From assembly GCA_016200155.1 (NCBI GenBank), contig JACQFG010000082.1:1-11369 (forward strand): a DNA stretch of 11,369 nt, given 5' to 3'. Each line of letters opens with the position of its first letter. Position 1 is the stretch's first letter. This stretch comes from Planctomycetota bacterium (GTDB taxonomy: Bacteria; Planctomycetota; Planctomycetia; Gemmatales; Gemmataceae). Below are positions 1 to 6,846 of the stretch, one piece after another. Under the pieces are notes generated by a model, which ran no database searches, was not told the DNA's origin, and saw only the letters and a list, made by a program, of their open reading frames with translations. The position numbers and the translations under genes are program-made.

Positions 1-290
1 AGCAACCGATGATGATGCAGCAACCGATGATGATCCAAGGCGGCGGGATGCAGCAGCCGATGATGCAGGGCGCTGGGTTGCAAAACGCGCTCATGCAGTT
101 CGCCGGCCGCGATGGGAAGATCGACGCGGACGCCGTGCTTGCCGCGGTTCAGGCGATCAATGCGAAGGCCGCCGCCAATCCGCAGCCAGATTTGCAGATC
201 CCCAATGCCATCGATCCGAACGTGCAAAAGAAGACCGCGGTCGGTCAAGGTTTGAATCCCCTTTTCCGCAACCTCGCGGCGGCGCAGTAG
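1..290 (+). CDS. C-terminal end of a Gln/Met-repeat protein, 5' truncated by the window
   Basis: An open frame runs in from the window edge (first full codon at base 3) to a TAG at 288-290, giving 95 visible residues. The first part is a low-complexity repeat of QQPMM-like units (QPMMMQ, QPMMIQ, GGGMQ, QPMMQ); at DNA level bases 1-17 and 19-35 are near-identical at an 18-base period. The rest is an Ala/Gln/Asn-rich tail with a likely amphipathic helix (ADAVLAAVQAINAKAA) that ends in LFRNLAAAQ. The in-frame ATG at 9 lies inside the repeat and has no ribosome binding site, so it is not the true start. I do not recognise the family. A weak EF-hand-like string (GRDGKIDAD) is too incomplete to call. 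The gene is followed by a short hairpin at 356-379 and then by the peroxidase gene on the same strand. Confidence 0.7.
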   Translation, partial: QPMMMQQPMMIQGGGMQQPMMQGAGLQNALMQFAGRDGKIDADAVLAAVQAINAKAAANPQPDLQIPNAIDPNVQKKTAVGQGLNPLFRNLAAAQ

Positions 291-355
291 CTTGAAGGGA
301 GGAGTTTCCCCGTCGTGACCCATCTCACTTTCGTTCCCGTCCCCTGACACCACAG

Positions 356-379
356 GCCTGATCGGTTCGCCGGTCAGGC
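356..379. terminator. Stem-loop after the truncated first gene
   Basis: GCCTGATCGG at 356-365 pairs with CCGGTCAGGC at 370-379 (10 bp with one G-T pair) around a TTCG tetraloop. It begins 65 bases after the TAG of the first gene and ends about 97 bases before the peroxidase start. No T-run follows, so as a factor-independent terminator it is only possible; it could instead protect the 3' end of the transcript. The rest of 291-475 shows nothing else convincing apart from the peroxidase ribosome binding site. Confidence 0.4.
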
Positions 380-464
380 GCCCAAAAAACCTCGGCCGGG
401 CGATGCCACCATCGCCCCGGTCCCGCAGAAGGTACGTACATTTCTTCGATCACCGTCCGCATGA

Positions 465-470
465 AAGGAA
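465..470 (+). promoter_or_regulatory. Ribosome binding site that sets the peroxidase start
   Basis: AAGGAA lies 5 bases before the ATG at 476. An in-frame ATG at 461 has no purine-rich element upstream, so 476 is the better start. Confidence 0.65.
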
Positions 471-475
471 CAACC

Positions 476-2437
476 ATGAAACTCCTGTCGTGGATTCATC
501 GCCTGCTCGCATCCCGGCCCGGCCATTCGCCGCTTCGGCGCACGCCGCGGCGCCTCAATGTCGAACAACTCGAAGACCGCGTGACGCCGGCCGCCCTCGT
601 CGAATCGCTGGACGGCACAGGCAACAACCTCGCGCATCCGACGTGGGGCAGCGACAACGCCGATCTCTTGCGCATCGCCCCGGCCGCGTACACCGACGGG
701 ATCTCATCCCCGGCCGGGGCCAATCGCCCGTCCGCCCGCGTGATCAGCAACACCGTCGCCGCTCAGTCCGACGACATCATCAACAACCGCGACCTGTCCG
801 CCTTCATCTACGCCTGGGGCCAATTCATCGATCACGACCTCGACCTGACCACGTCGGCAAGTCCCGCGACGCCGTTCAACATCCTCGTCCCCAAGGGCGA
901 TCCGCAGTTCGATCCCAACGGCACCGGCACGCAGGTCATCACGCTCAATCGCGCCAACTTCGACCCGGCCACCGGCACCAGCAAGGCCAACCCGCGCCAG
1001 CAAGTCAACAACATCACTGCCTGGCTTGACGGCTCCATGGTCTACGGCTCCGACGCCACCCGCGCCGCCGCCCTGCGCACCTTCAGCGGCGGCAAGATGA
1101 AGACCAGCGACGGCAACCTGCTCCCCTTCAACACCGCCGGCCTCGCCAACGCCAATGACGCCCATATCGTTGCCAATGATCAACTCTTCCTGGCCGGCGA
1201 CGTCCGCGCCAACGAGAACACCGAGCTGACGTCGCTGCAAACGCTCTTTGTCCGCGAGCACAACCGCCTGGCCGATCAGATCGCGACCGCCCATCCGACC
1301 TGGACCGACGAGCAGATCTACCAGGAAGCTCGCCGCACCGTCATCGCCGAGCTGCAAGCGATCACCTACAACGAGTTTCTGCCCGCCCTGCTCGGCTCGG
1401 CGGCGCCCAGGCCGTACGCCGGTTACAATCCCAACGTCAATCCCGGCATCGCCAACGAGTTCTCCACCGCCGCCTTCCGCGTCGGCCACACGCTCGTCGG
1501 CGACGACGTCGAGTTTCTCGACAACAACGGCAACGCCGTCCGCGCCGAGTTGCCGCTGAGCATGGACTTTTTCAATCCCGCCCCGGTCGAGCAGACCGGC
1601 ATCGATCCGGTCCTCAAGTACCTCGCCTCCGACCGTGCTCAGGAAGTCGATACGCACGTCGTCGATTCGCTGCGCAACTTCCTGTTCGGCCCTCCCGGCG
1701 CCGGCGGACTCGACCTCGCGTCGCTCAACATCCAGCGCGGCCGCGACACCGGTCTCGCCGACTACAACACCACTCGCGCCGCCTACGGGTTGCCGCGCGT
1801 CAACAGCTTTGCCGACATCACTTCCGACAAGACGCTGCAACAGCAACTCAAGGCGCTCTACGGCAACGTCAACAACATCGACCTGTGGGTCGGCGGCCTC
1901 GCAGAGAACCATCTCCCCGGCGCCAGCGTCGGCCCCACGTTCGCCCGCATCATCTCCGATCAGTTCGCCCGCCTGCGCGACGGCGACCGCTTCTGGTATC
2001 AGCGGACCTTCAGCGGCGCCCAGCTCAACGCCCTGGAGCACACGACCCTTGCCGACATCATTCGCCGCAACACCACCATCACGAACCTGCAGGACAACGT
2101 GTTCTTCTTCAAGACCGCCATCACCGGCCGCGTCTTCAACGACACCAGCGGCGACGGCATCCAGAACGGCAGGGAGATGGGGCTCGCCGGCCGCACGGTC
2201 CAGCTTCTCGCCCTCGACGGCACGATCCTGCAAACCACGCTGACGCGCTTCGACGGCAGCTACAGCTTCACCGGCCTCGACCTCGGCTCGTACAAGGTCC
2301 ACGTCGTCGCCCCCAACGGCGCCAAGCAGACGACGCCCGACAGGACGATTACGCTCACCCGCGGCATGATCGTCCCCAATGTCAATCTCGGCCTGCAAAA
2401 GATCGCCAACACCGGCCTCGGTGATCCGCTGGCCTGA
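476..2437 (+). CDS. Secreted animal-type haem peroxidase with planctomycete N-terminal motif and SdrD-B-like C-terminus
   Basis: 653 residues; starts at ATG 476, chosen for its ribosome binding site. It is a peroxidase of the animal haem peroxidase (peroxidase-cyclooxygenase) superfamily, which uses hydrogen peroxide to oxidise halides or organic substrates. The N-terminus has a basic segment and then RRLNVEQLEDRVTPA (25-39), an export-linked motif seen on many planctomycete surface proteins. The catalytic motifs are present: WGQFIDHDLDLT (114-125) with distal Gln116, Asp119 and His120 and calcium ligand Asp121; VRANE (243-247) with the catalytic Arg244 and Glu247, in the places that bind haem covalently in myeloperoxidase and lactoperoxidase; TLFVREHNRLA; AFRVGHTLV with proximal His338; and LNIQRGRDTGLADYN. 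Residues 550-640 form an SdrD-B-like domain (GRVFNDTSGDGIQNG, then GSYSFTGL), usually calcium-binding and adhesive. The protein has no cysteine, unlike the disulfide-rich animal enzymes, and Thr replaces the usual His in RDHG. Physiological substrate unknown. Confidence 0.95.
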   Translation: MKLLSWIHRLLASRPGHSPLRRTPRRLNVEQLEDRVTPAALVESLDGTGNNLAHPTWGSDNADLLRIAPAAYTDGISSPAGANRPSARVISNTVAAQSDDIINNRDLSAFIYAWGQFIDHDLDLTTSASPATPFNILVPKGDPQFDPNGTGTQVITLNRANFDPATGTSKANPRQQVNNITAWLDGSMVYGSDATRAAALRTFSGGKMKTSDGNLLPFNTAGLANANDAHIVANDQLFLAGDVRANENTELTSLQTLFVREHNRLADQIATAHPTWTDEQIYQEARRTVIAELQAITYNEFLPALLGSAAPRPYAGYNPNVNPGIANEFSTAAFRVGHTLVGDDVEFLDNNGNAVRAELPLSMDFFNPAPVEQTGIDPVLKYLASDRAQEVDTHVVDSLRNFLFGPPGAGGLDLASLNIQRGRDTGLADYNTTRAAYGLPRVNSFADITSDKTLQQQLKALYGNVNNIDLWVGGLAENHLPGASVGPTFARIISDQFARLRDGDRFWYQRTFSGAQLNALEHTTLADIIRRNTTITNLQDNVFFFKTAITGRVFNDTSGDGIQNGREMGLAGRTVQLLALDGTILQTTLTRFDGSYSFTGLDLGSYKVHVVAPNGAKQTTPDRTITLTRGMIVPNVNLGLQKIANTGLGDPLA

Positions 2438-2446
2438 TTCCTGTTT

Positions 2447-2488
2447 GCCGCTTGCGGCGTAACAAACGCGTGCTACGCCGCAAGCGGC
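2447..2488. repeat. Intergenic palindrome A (15-bp stem), possible terminator
   Basis: GCCGCTTGCGGCGTA at 2447-2461 is the exact reverse complement of 2474-2488, with a 12-base loop. It starts 10 bases after the peroxidase stop. There is no T-run on either side; T2444-2446 and A2490-2492 could extend the stem past one unpaired base. It shares the CGCTTGCGGC core with palindrome B and the GCTTGCG core with palindrome C downstream. Confidence 0.75.
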
Positions 2489-2533
2489 CAAATCTCCTCA
2501 CTTCCAAAAATCGCACATTCTCTGGTTACTTCC

Positions 2534-2563
2534 TTGACGCGCCACTGCGCCAACCGGTACACT
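2534..2563 (+). promoter_or_regulatory. Candidate sigma-70-type promoter for the 1079-residue protein gene
   Basis: TTGACG (2534-2539) and TACACT (2558-2563) are separated by 18 bases, matching 5/6 and 4/6 of the consensus. The -10 ends 52 bases before the ATG at 2616 and lies after palindrome A. Predicted by eye only. Confidence 0.45.
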
Positions 2564-2615
2564 CATCCCATCGAAATCCGCATATCCGTTCCGCGTACCG
2601 ACCCCGGAGGTCCCC

Positions 2616-5600
2616 ATGAAGACCAGGCTCATTCCCCTCTGCATTCTGGCGGTGGCACTTTCGCCCGCGCTCGCTCAGGCCGATCCGCCCAAGGTGCTCG
2701 AGTTCCGCGTGCAGGAGGTCAACCAGAAAACCTACTTCCACGTGCGCCTGCAACGGCCCGCGGACATGACGGTCGAAAATCAGGATCGCAATCGCCGCTT
2801 CGATCCCTGGGGCAACATGCAATGGACCGATCCGGTTCTGCGCCCGCGCCTCGTGCCGCAGGACGACTCCGCTCGCCTGGTCTACGCGCGCGACATGATC
2901 ATGGATCGCTTCGGCCGCCGCTTCGGCATGAAGGAGGAATTCCCCTTCCCGGACAAGAAGGACGACAAAGATTTCGATCCCAAAGACAAAGAAAAGGAGT
3001 TCAAGGACGATAAGAAGGAACCGGCCAAGGACGACAAGGACTTTCCCGATAAGGAAAAAGTCTTTCCGAAAGGCAAAGACGATCGCGACCAGAACAACGA
3101 CCTCGAATTCTACGGCGTCTTCGCCGGCAAGAAGCCGGCTGCCTTCGTGCTGATCTATCCCAAGAGCAGCGGCCGCGTGGAGTTTGAGAAAAAGAAGCTC
3201 ACCCTGCACGAGATGCTGCAGGAGCGCAACAAATGGGGCGAGGAAAAAATCACGCTTGATCCCGCCGATGCCAAGAAGGCGCCGATGCCCGCGCAAGGTT
3301 TCCGCCGCGATCAGGATCGACAGGTGCAGCCCAACGACCTCGAAGGCAACTGGGCGATCACGCAATCGACCCACTTCGCCCTGCTCGAATCCGAGATTCC
3401 CGAGTTCGGTTTCTACAGCTTTGCTCGCGAATCGACCAATCAGATCTACAGCATCCGCGGGCCCGACGCCCCGTGGCGCCCCTGGATGGGTAACCGCTTC
3501 GGCGGTCGCGGCATGAAAGGCGAGATCGGCCGCACCTACGAGATCACCACCGGCGCCGCTGCCATTACCGAATCCTTGGCGCTCAACCGCATGCAGAACC
3601 GCAACCGCCGTTTCAAGGACAAGGATTTCAAGGATGACGCGCGCGTCATTCCGATCAAGGACGTCCGCGGCGTCGACATCGCCGAGCATCCGTGGGTCAA
3701 GATGATGGGCGACAAGAAGCCCGCCCCCGAGCCGCTCGCCAGGATGATTCCGCACGACAACTATTACCTGCAGTTCCGCACGTTTGGCAAGTTCCTCGAG
3801 ATGGGTGACCTGATGGACCAGTGGGGCTCATCGATCGCCCGCGCATTCGACGTCAATAGCCGCGACTACCGCATGAAGCAGAAGCTCGAACAGCAGGTCT
3901 GCCTCAAGAGCACGGGGTTGGCGCGCATCTTCGGCCCGGCCGTCATCAAGAGCATGGCGATCACCGGCAACGACCCGTACCTCCGCGAAGGCAGCGATTT
4001 CACCATCATCTTCCAGATCAACGACAAGACGATCTTTGAGACCGGCAGCCAGCCGAACATCGACGCCGCCCGCAAGAAGTTCGGCAAGGACCTCAAGGAA
4101 GACAAGTCGAACTACCAAGGCATCAGCATCGAGAGCCTGGTGACGCCGCTGCGCGAGGTCAGCCTGCATCGCGCCTTCTTCGACGACTACGCCGTGTACT
4201 CCAACTCCGGCGTGGCCTTGCGCCGCGTCATCGACGCTCACAAGAACAAGATCAGCCGGCTCGCCGATTCGCTCGACTTCCAATACATGCGCACGGTGTT
4301 CCGCGCTGACGATCCGGAGGAGGATGGCTTCATCTTTCTCTCGGATGCGTTCATCCGCAACCTCGTCGGGCCGGCCGTCCGCATCAAGGAACGCCGCCGC
4401 CTCGAAGCGCTCACCAGCCTGCACATGGTCACCAACGGCGCCATGTTCACCGCCTGGCAGACGGGCAAGGCGCCCCAGAACTATCAGCACATCCTCGAAG
4501 TCACCGGCATGACCGCCCAGGAACTCTTCATGCCCGACGGCACCGCGGTCGCCTGGGACGCCGACAAGAAGATCGCCCACAGCGCCGTGTACAACACCCA
4601 GCACTTCACCACGCCGCTCATCGAGATCCCGATCGACAACGTCACCCGCCAGGAAGCCCAGGAGTACGGCTGGTTCCGCGATCAGTACATGGGCCTGTGG
4701 CGGCAGTTCTTCGACCCGATCGGCATCCGCTTCTCCGTCAAGAAGGAGCAGATCAAGACCGAGATCTACATCCTCCCGCTCGTGCGCACCACCCAGTACA
4801 ACGAGCTGCGCCGCATCGCCGGCAGCGGCACCGTCAAGATCGATCCCGCCATGTTCAGCGACAAGACCCTCGTCAAATACCTCATGCACATCTCCCACGA
4901 GAGCTTCAACGACCTTGGCTTTGGCCGGGAGATGATGGTCGATATCGCGCTGCGAAGCTGGCTGGGCGACTGGTTTGCCGTGCGCCTCGACGACAGCCCC
5001 GTCTATCAGAAATTGCTCGAATCGTACATCCGCAGCGAGATGTTCCCCGAGGAACGCCACGACTTCATTGACGACATGCGCCTGCTGTTCGACATGCCGC
5101 TCACCGTCGGCTTCGATGTCCGTTCGCCGCTGATTTTCACGGGCCTGTTGACCGGCGTGCGCAAAGCGATGGAGAACACGCTCCCCGGCGCCTTCGAGTG
5201 GGCCCCGCAGGACAAGCCGTACAAGGGCACCACCATCGTGCAGATCAAAACGCGCGGCGAACGGCTCGGCGGCATAGTCGGGCCGGAGGGTCGCCGCATC
5301 AATCCGACGTTCTATTACGCGCTTGTTGACGGCGCGTTCTTCATCAGCTTCAAGGAGGAGCCGATCAAGGACCTGATCGACCGCAGCGTCGATCTCAAGA
5401 ATTCCAAGGGCAAGAAGGATTTCGCCGAGGTCAACAGCTCGCTCTTCCTCGGCCCCAAGGCAGCGGTGCAGTCCAAGGACCTGCTGCGGCTCTATCTCGA
5501 ATGGGAGACGCATCGCCGGGCCCAGACGAACAACCGCCTCCTGTACGCCCTCTTCCGCAGCAACGTCGTTGGCCCCGCGGACGACAGCGCCAAGGTCGAA

Positions 5601-5855
5601 GCCGCCGCGCTGCAGTACCTCGGTTTCGTGCCGGTCAGCCCTGACCTCGCGCCGTTCCGCTACGACTTCCAGAAGGAGGAAGTCATCAACCTGCGGCACG
5701 GCTCGGTGCGCCAGCCGAAGCTGGCCAAGGGCGTCGACGTCGGCTCGCCGATGAGCCAGATGCTCGAGCAGTTTTCGACGATCCGCGCCGACCTGCGTTT
5801 CCGCGAGGACGGCATCCACACGACGTTGACGATGAAGCGCAATGTCGGAAAATAA
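2616..5855 (+). CDS. Large secreted protein of unknown function, 1079 residues
   Basis: Starts at ATG 2616, with a strong GGAGG at 2606-2610 five bases upstream. A clear signal peptide (MKTRLIPLCILAVALSPALA, cleavage near 20-22) suggests export; the single Cys in it is not in a lipobox. Residues 113-160 are an almost uninterrupted Lys/Asp/Glu-rich stretch in which KDDKDF occurs twice (115-120 and 138-143), with a related FKDKDFKDD at 333-341; this is probably a disordered, charged linker. The remainder looks globular and alpha/beta, without further membrane segments. Segments such as YYLQFRTFGKFLEMGDLMDQ (383-402), GPAVIKSMAITGNDPYLREG (440-459) and PTFYYALVDGAFFISFKEEP (897-916) resemble the style of large planctomycete hypothetical proteins and, distantly, DUF3352-type proteins, but I cannot name a family with confidence. 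No catalytic motif is recognised. It may be co-transcribed with the 5949 gene, which begins 93 bases after its stop. Confidence 0.9.
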   Translation: MKTRLIPLCILAVALSPALAQADPPKVLEFRVQEVNQKTYFHVRLQRPADMTVENQDRNRRFDPWGNMQWTDPVLRPRLVPQDDSARLVYARDMIMDRFGRRFGMKEEFPFPDKKDDKDFDPKDKEKEFKDDKKEPAKDDKDFPDKEKVFPKGKDDRDQNNDLEFYGVFAGKKPAAFVLIYPKSSGRVEFEKKKLTLHEMLQERNKWGEEKITLDPADAKKAPMPAQGFRRDQDRQVQPNDLEGNWAITQSTHFALLESEIPEFGFYSFARESTNQIYSIRGPDAPWRPWMGNRFGGRGMKGEIGRTYEITTGAAAITESLALNRMQNRNRRFKDKDFKDDARVIPIKDVRGVDIAEHPWVKMMGDKKPAPEPLARMIPHDNYYLQFRTFGKFLEMGDLMDQWGSSIARAFDVNSRDYRMKQKLEQQVCLKSTGLARIFGPAVIKSMAITGNDPYLREGSDFTIIFQINDKTIFETGSQPNIDAARKKFGKDLKEDKSNYQGISIESLVTPLREVSLHRAFFDDYAVYSNSGVALRRVIDAHKNKISRLADSLDFQYMRTVFRADDPEEDGFIFLSDAFIRNLVGPAVRIKERRRLEALTSLHMVTNGAMFTAWQTGKAPQNYQHILEVTGMTAQELFMPDGTAVAWDADKKIAHSAVYNTQHFTTPLIEIPIDNVTRQEAQEYGWFRDQYMGLWRQFFDPIGIRFSVKKEQIKTEIYILPLVRTTQYNELRRIAGSGTVKIDPAMFSDKTLVKYLMHISHESFNDLGFGREMMVDIALRSWLGDWFAVRLDDSPVYQKLLESYIRSEMFPEERHDFIDDMRLLFDMPLTVGFDVRSPLIFTGLLTGVRKAMENTLPGAFEWAPQDKPYKGTTIVQIKTRGERLGGIVGPEGRRINPTFYYALVDGAFFISFKEEPIKDLIDRSVDLKNSKGKKDFAEVNSSLFLGPKAAVQSKDLLRLYLEWETHRRAQTNNRLLYALFRSNVVGPADDSAKVEAAALQYLGFVPVSPDLAPFRYDFQKEEVINLRHGSVRQPKLAKGVDVGSPMSQMLEQFSTIRADLRFREDGIHTTLTMKRNVGK

Positions 5856-5862
5856 ACATCTC

Positions 5863-5918
5863 GTCGCTTGCGGCTTGGCGTTCGCATGGCGCCATGTGAA
5901 CGCCAAGCCGCAAGCGGC
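5863..5918. repeat. Intergenic palindrome B (about 28 bp per arm, no loop)
   Basis: The palindrome is centred between 5890 and 5891. All positions from 5865 to 5916 pair, with one G-T pair (5884/5897), and the ends add a T-G and a G-C pair. The outer stem is CGCTTGCGGCTTGGCG and the tip TCGCATGGCGCCATGTGA. It begins 7 bases after the TAA of the 1079-residue gene and ends 30 bases before the next ATG. No T-run follows, so it may act as a weak terminator, an mRNA processing or stability element, or simply a dispersed repeat. It is related in sequence to palindrome C. Confidence 0.85.
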
Positions 5919-5937
5919 ATGACTCATTCCTCATTTC

Positions 5938-5941
5938 GGAG
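5938..5941 (+). promoter_or_regulatory. Ribosome binding site that sets the LolA-like gene start
   Basis: GGAG lies 7 bases before the ATG at 5949. The open frame extends upstream to a TTG at 5868, but that region is palindrome B and encodes no signal peptide, whereas 5949 opens directly on one. Confidence 0.7.
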
Positions 5942-5948
5942 CAACCGC

Positions 5949-6677
5949 ATGCGTAAGTTTCTCGCGATCTCGTTGGTATTGTCCTGGACCGGCATTGCCC
6001 TGTCCGGCGGCGACGATGGCCGGGCCATCATCAGCAAGGCGATCAAGGCCGGCGGCGGCGAGGCGAAACTCGCCAAGTATGACTCTACCATTATGAAGGA
6101 AAAAGGCACCTATTACGGGATGGGCGACGGCCTGCCCTACACCAGCGTCGTCCACATGCAACGGCCCGACAAATTCAAGATGGAGATCAAGGGCGTCTTT
6201 ACCCTCTGCGTCGACGGCGACAAGGGCTGGACGAAGAGCGACAAGGGCGTCACCGACATGCCGAAGGATCAGCTCGAAATTCAGCATATCGGTCAGAAGG
6301 CCGGCTGGATCATGCACCTGTTGCCCCTCAAGGACAAGGCGTACACCGTGAAGGCCGACGGGACCGCGAAAGTCGGCGATATGATGGCCAGCGTAGTCAA
6401 GGTGAGCCGCAAGGATCATCCGACGGTCACCCTTTACTTCGACAAGAAGACGGACCACCTCGTCAAGAGCCAGTTCAAGACCAAGTCGGGCGAGCAGGGA
6501 GGCAAGGAAGTGACGGCGGAGTTCCTCTTCAGCGAATTCAAGACGGTCGACGGCGTGACAATGCCGCACCACGTGGTCCTGAAGCACGACGGCAAGCTCT
6601 ATGTCGAAGCCGACGTGACCGAGATGTCGGCGGCGAAGTTCGACGCCAAGACATTCGCGAAGCCGGCGAGTGATTGA
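5949..6677 (+). CDS. Exported protein, probable LolA-like fold, 242 residues
   Basis: The signal peptide MRKFLAISLVLSWTGIALSG (cleavage near 20) is followed by an all-beta pattern typical of outer-membrane lipoprotein-sorting-protein-like (LolA/LolB superfamily) proteins. Visible elements are an N-terminal helix (DGRAIISKAIKAGGGEAKLAKY, 23-44), a strand that asks how a quantity changes with a substrate (MKEKGTYYGMGDG), VHMQRPDKFKMEI (68-80), LCVDGDKGWTKSDKG (86-100), HPTVTLYFDKKTDHLVK (157-173), and FSEFKTVDGVTMPHHVVLK (194-212). The motifs R-P-x-K-x-R/K, D-G-x-x-G-W and V-D-G-V-x-M-P recur in this superfamily, which binds lipidic or hydrophobic ligands. True LolA (periplasmic lipoprotein carrier) is not implied: planctomycetes have many paralogues of unknown role. 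The gene sits between two related palindromes (B and C). There is no room for a normal promoter between palindrome B and the start, so transcription probably comes from upstream or from inside the repeat. Confidence 0.85.
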   Translation: MRKFLAISLVLSWTGIALSGGDDGRAIISKAIKAGGGEAKLAKYDSTIMKEKGTYYGMGDGLPYTSVVHMQRPDKFKMEIKGVFTLCVDGDKGWTKSDKGVTDMPKDQLEIQHIGQKAGWIMHLLPLKDKAYTVKADGTAKVGDMMASVVKVSRKDHPTVTLYFDKKTDHLVKSQFKTKSGEQGGKEVTAEFLFSEFKTVDGVTMPHHVVLKHDGKLYVEADVTEMSAAKFDAKTFAKPASD

Positions 6678-6683
6678 CCGATG

Positions 6684-6739
6684 GCCGTGCTTGCGTTTAG
6701 CGCTCGCATGGCGTCGTGCGAGCGCTAAACGCAGGCGGC
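6684..6739. repeat. Intergenic palindrome C, related to palindrome B
   Basis: The core TGCGTTTAGCGCTCGCA (6692-6708) pairs perfectly with 6717-6733. The tip closes through G-T and G-C pairs, and the base extends through CTT/AGG and, past a 2-base bulge, GCCG (6684-6687) with CGGC (6736-6739). It begins 7 bases after the TGA of the LolA-like gene. It is followed by GAAAAACCTG and not a T-run. The TCGCATGGCG tip and GCTTGCG base match palindrome B. Confidence 0.85.
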
Positions 6740-6758
6740 GAAAAACCTGTCAATTCCT

Positions 6759-6788
6759 TTGCAAATTCTCTCAGCTTTGGGTTACAAT
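6759..6788 (+). promoter_or_regulatory. Candidate promoter of the Spy-like gene
   Basis: TTGCAA (6759-6764) and TACAAT (6783-6788) are separated by 18 bases (4/6 and 5/6 of the sigma-70 consensus). The -10 ends 58 bases before the GTG start and lies 43 bases downstream of palindrome C. The surrounding AT-rich patch stands out from the GC-rich background. Confidence 0.5.
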
Positions 6789-6833
6789 TCAGATTGGGCA
6801 TCGTTTATCCGTCATGTTCATCCCGTGCATCGA

Positions 6834-6839
6834 AAGGAG
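6834..6839 (+). promoter_or_regulatory. Ribosome binding site that sets a GTG start
   Basis: AAGGAG lies 7 bases before the GTG at 6847. The in-frame ATG at 6814 has no such element and would put an unlikely Cys/Pro-rich leader in front of the signal peptide, so GTG is preferred. Confidence 0.75.
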
Positions 6840-6846
6840 ACCTCCC

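Noticed and set aside
105..140. EF-hand-like loop in the first, partial protein
   Set aside because: Only DGKID matches; the first half of the twelve-residue calcium loop is missing.
437..442. TACATT as a -10 element for the peroxidase gene
   Set aside because: No acceptable -35 element at 16-19 bases upstream, so it cannot be told from chance.
461..475. Upstream ATG as peroxidase start
   Set aside because: No ribosome binding site before it; AAGGAA sits between it and the ATG at 476.
403..1029. Plus-strand frame of 208 codons overlapping the peroxidase start
   Set aside because: Frame-shifted reading of the peroxidase gene, Arg/Pro/His-rich and without domain features.
704..2491. 595-codon open frame on the minus strand, opposite the peroxidase
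   Set aside because: It mirrors the strongly biased GC-rich codons of the peroxidase gene, runs through palindrome A, has no ribosome binding site or signal, and its product is a shapeless Ala/Gly/Val/Arg/Glu mixture.
2616..2678. Lipoprotein signal in the 1079-residue protein
   Set aside because: The Cys at residue 9 is inside the hydrophobic core and is not preceded by a lipobox; cleavage after ALA near residue 20 fits better.
2526..3755. 409-codon open frame on the minus strand, opposite the 1079-residue protein
   Set aside because: Antisense shadow of the coding strand, with no conserved motif and no separate start signal; the plus-strand gene has a clear SD and signal peptide.
3828..5927. 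699-codon open frame on the minus strand
   Set aside because: Antisense shadow of the 1079-residue gene that starts inside palindrome B; composition is artificial and no domain is recognisable.
5868..5948. TTG at 5868 as start of the LolA-like gene
   Set aside because: It would translate palindrome B ahead of a good signal peptide; GGAG and ATG at 5949 are far better.
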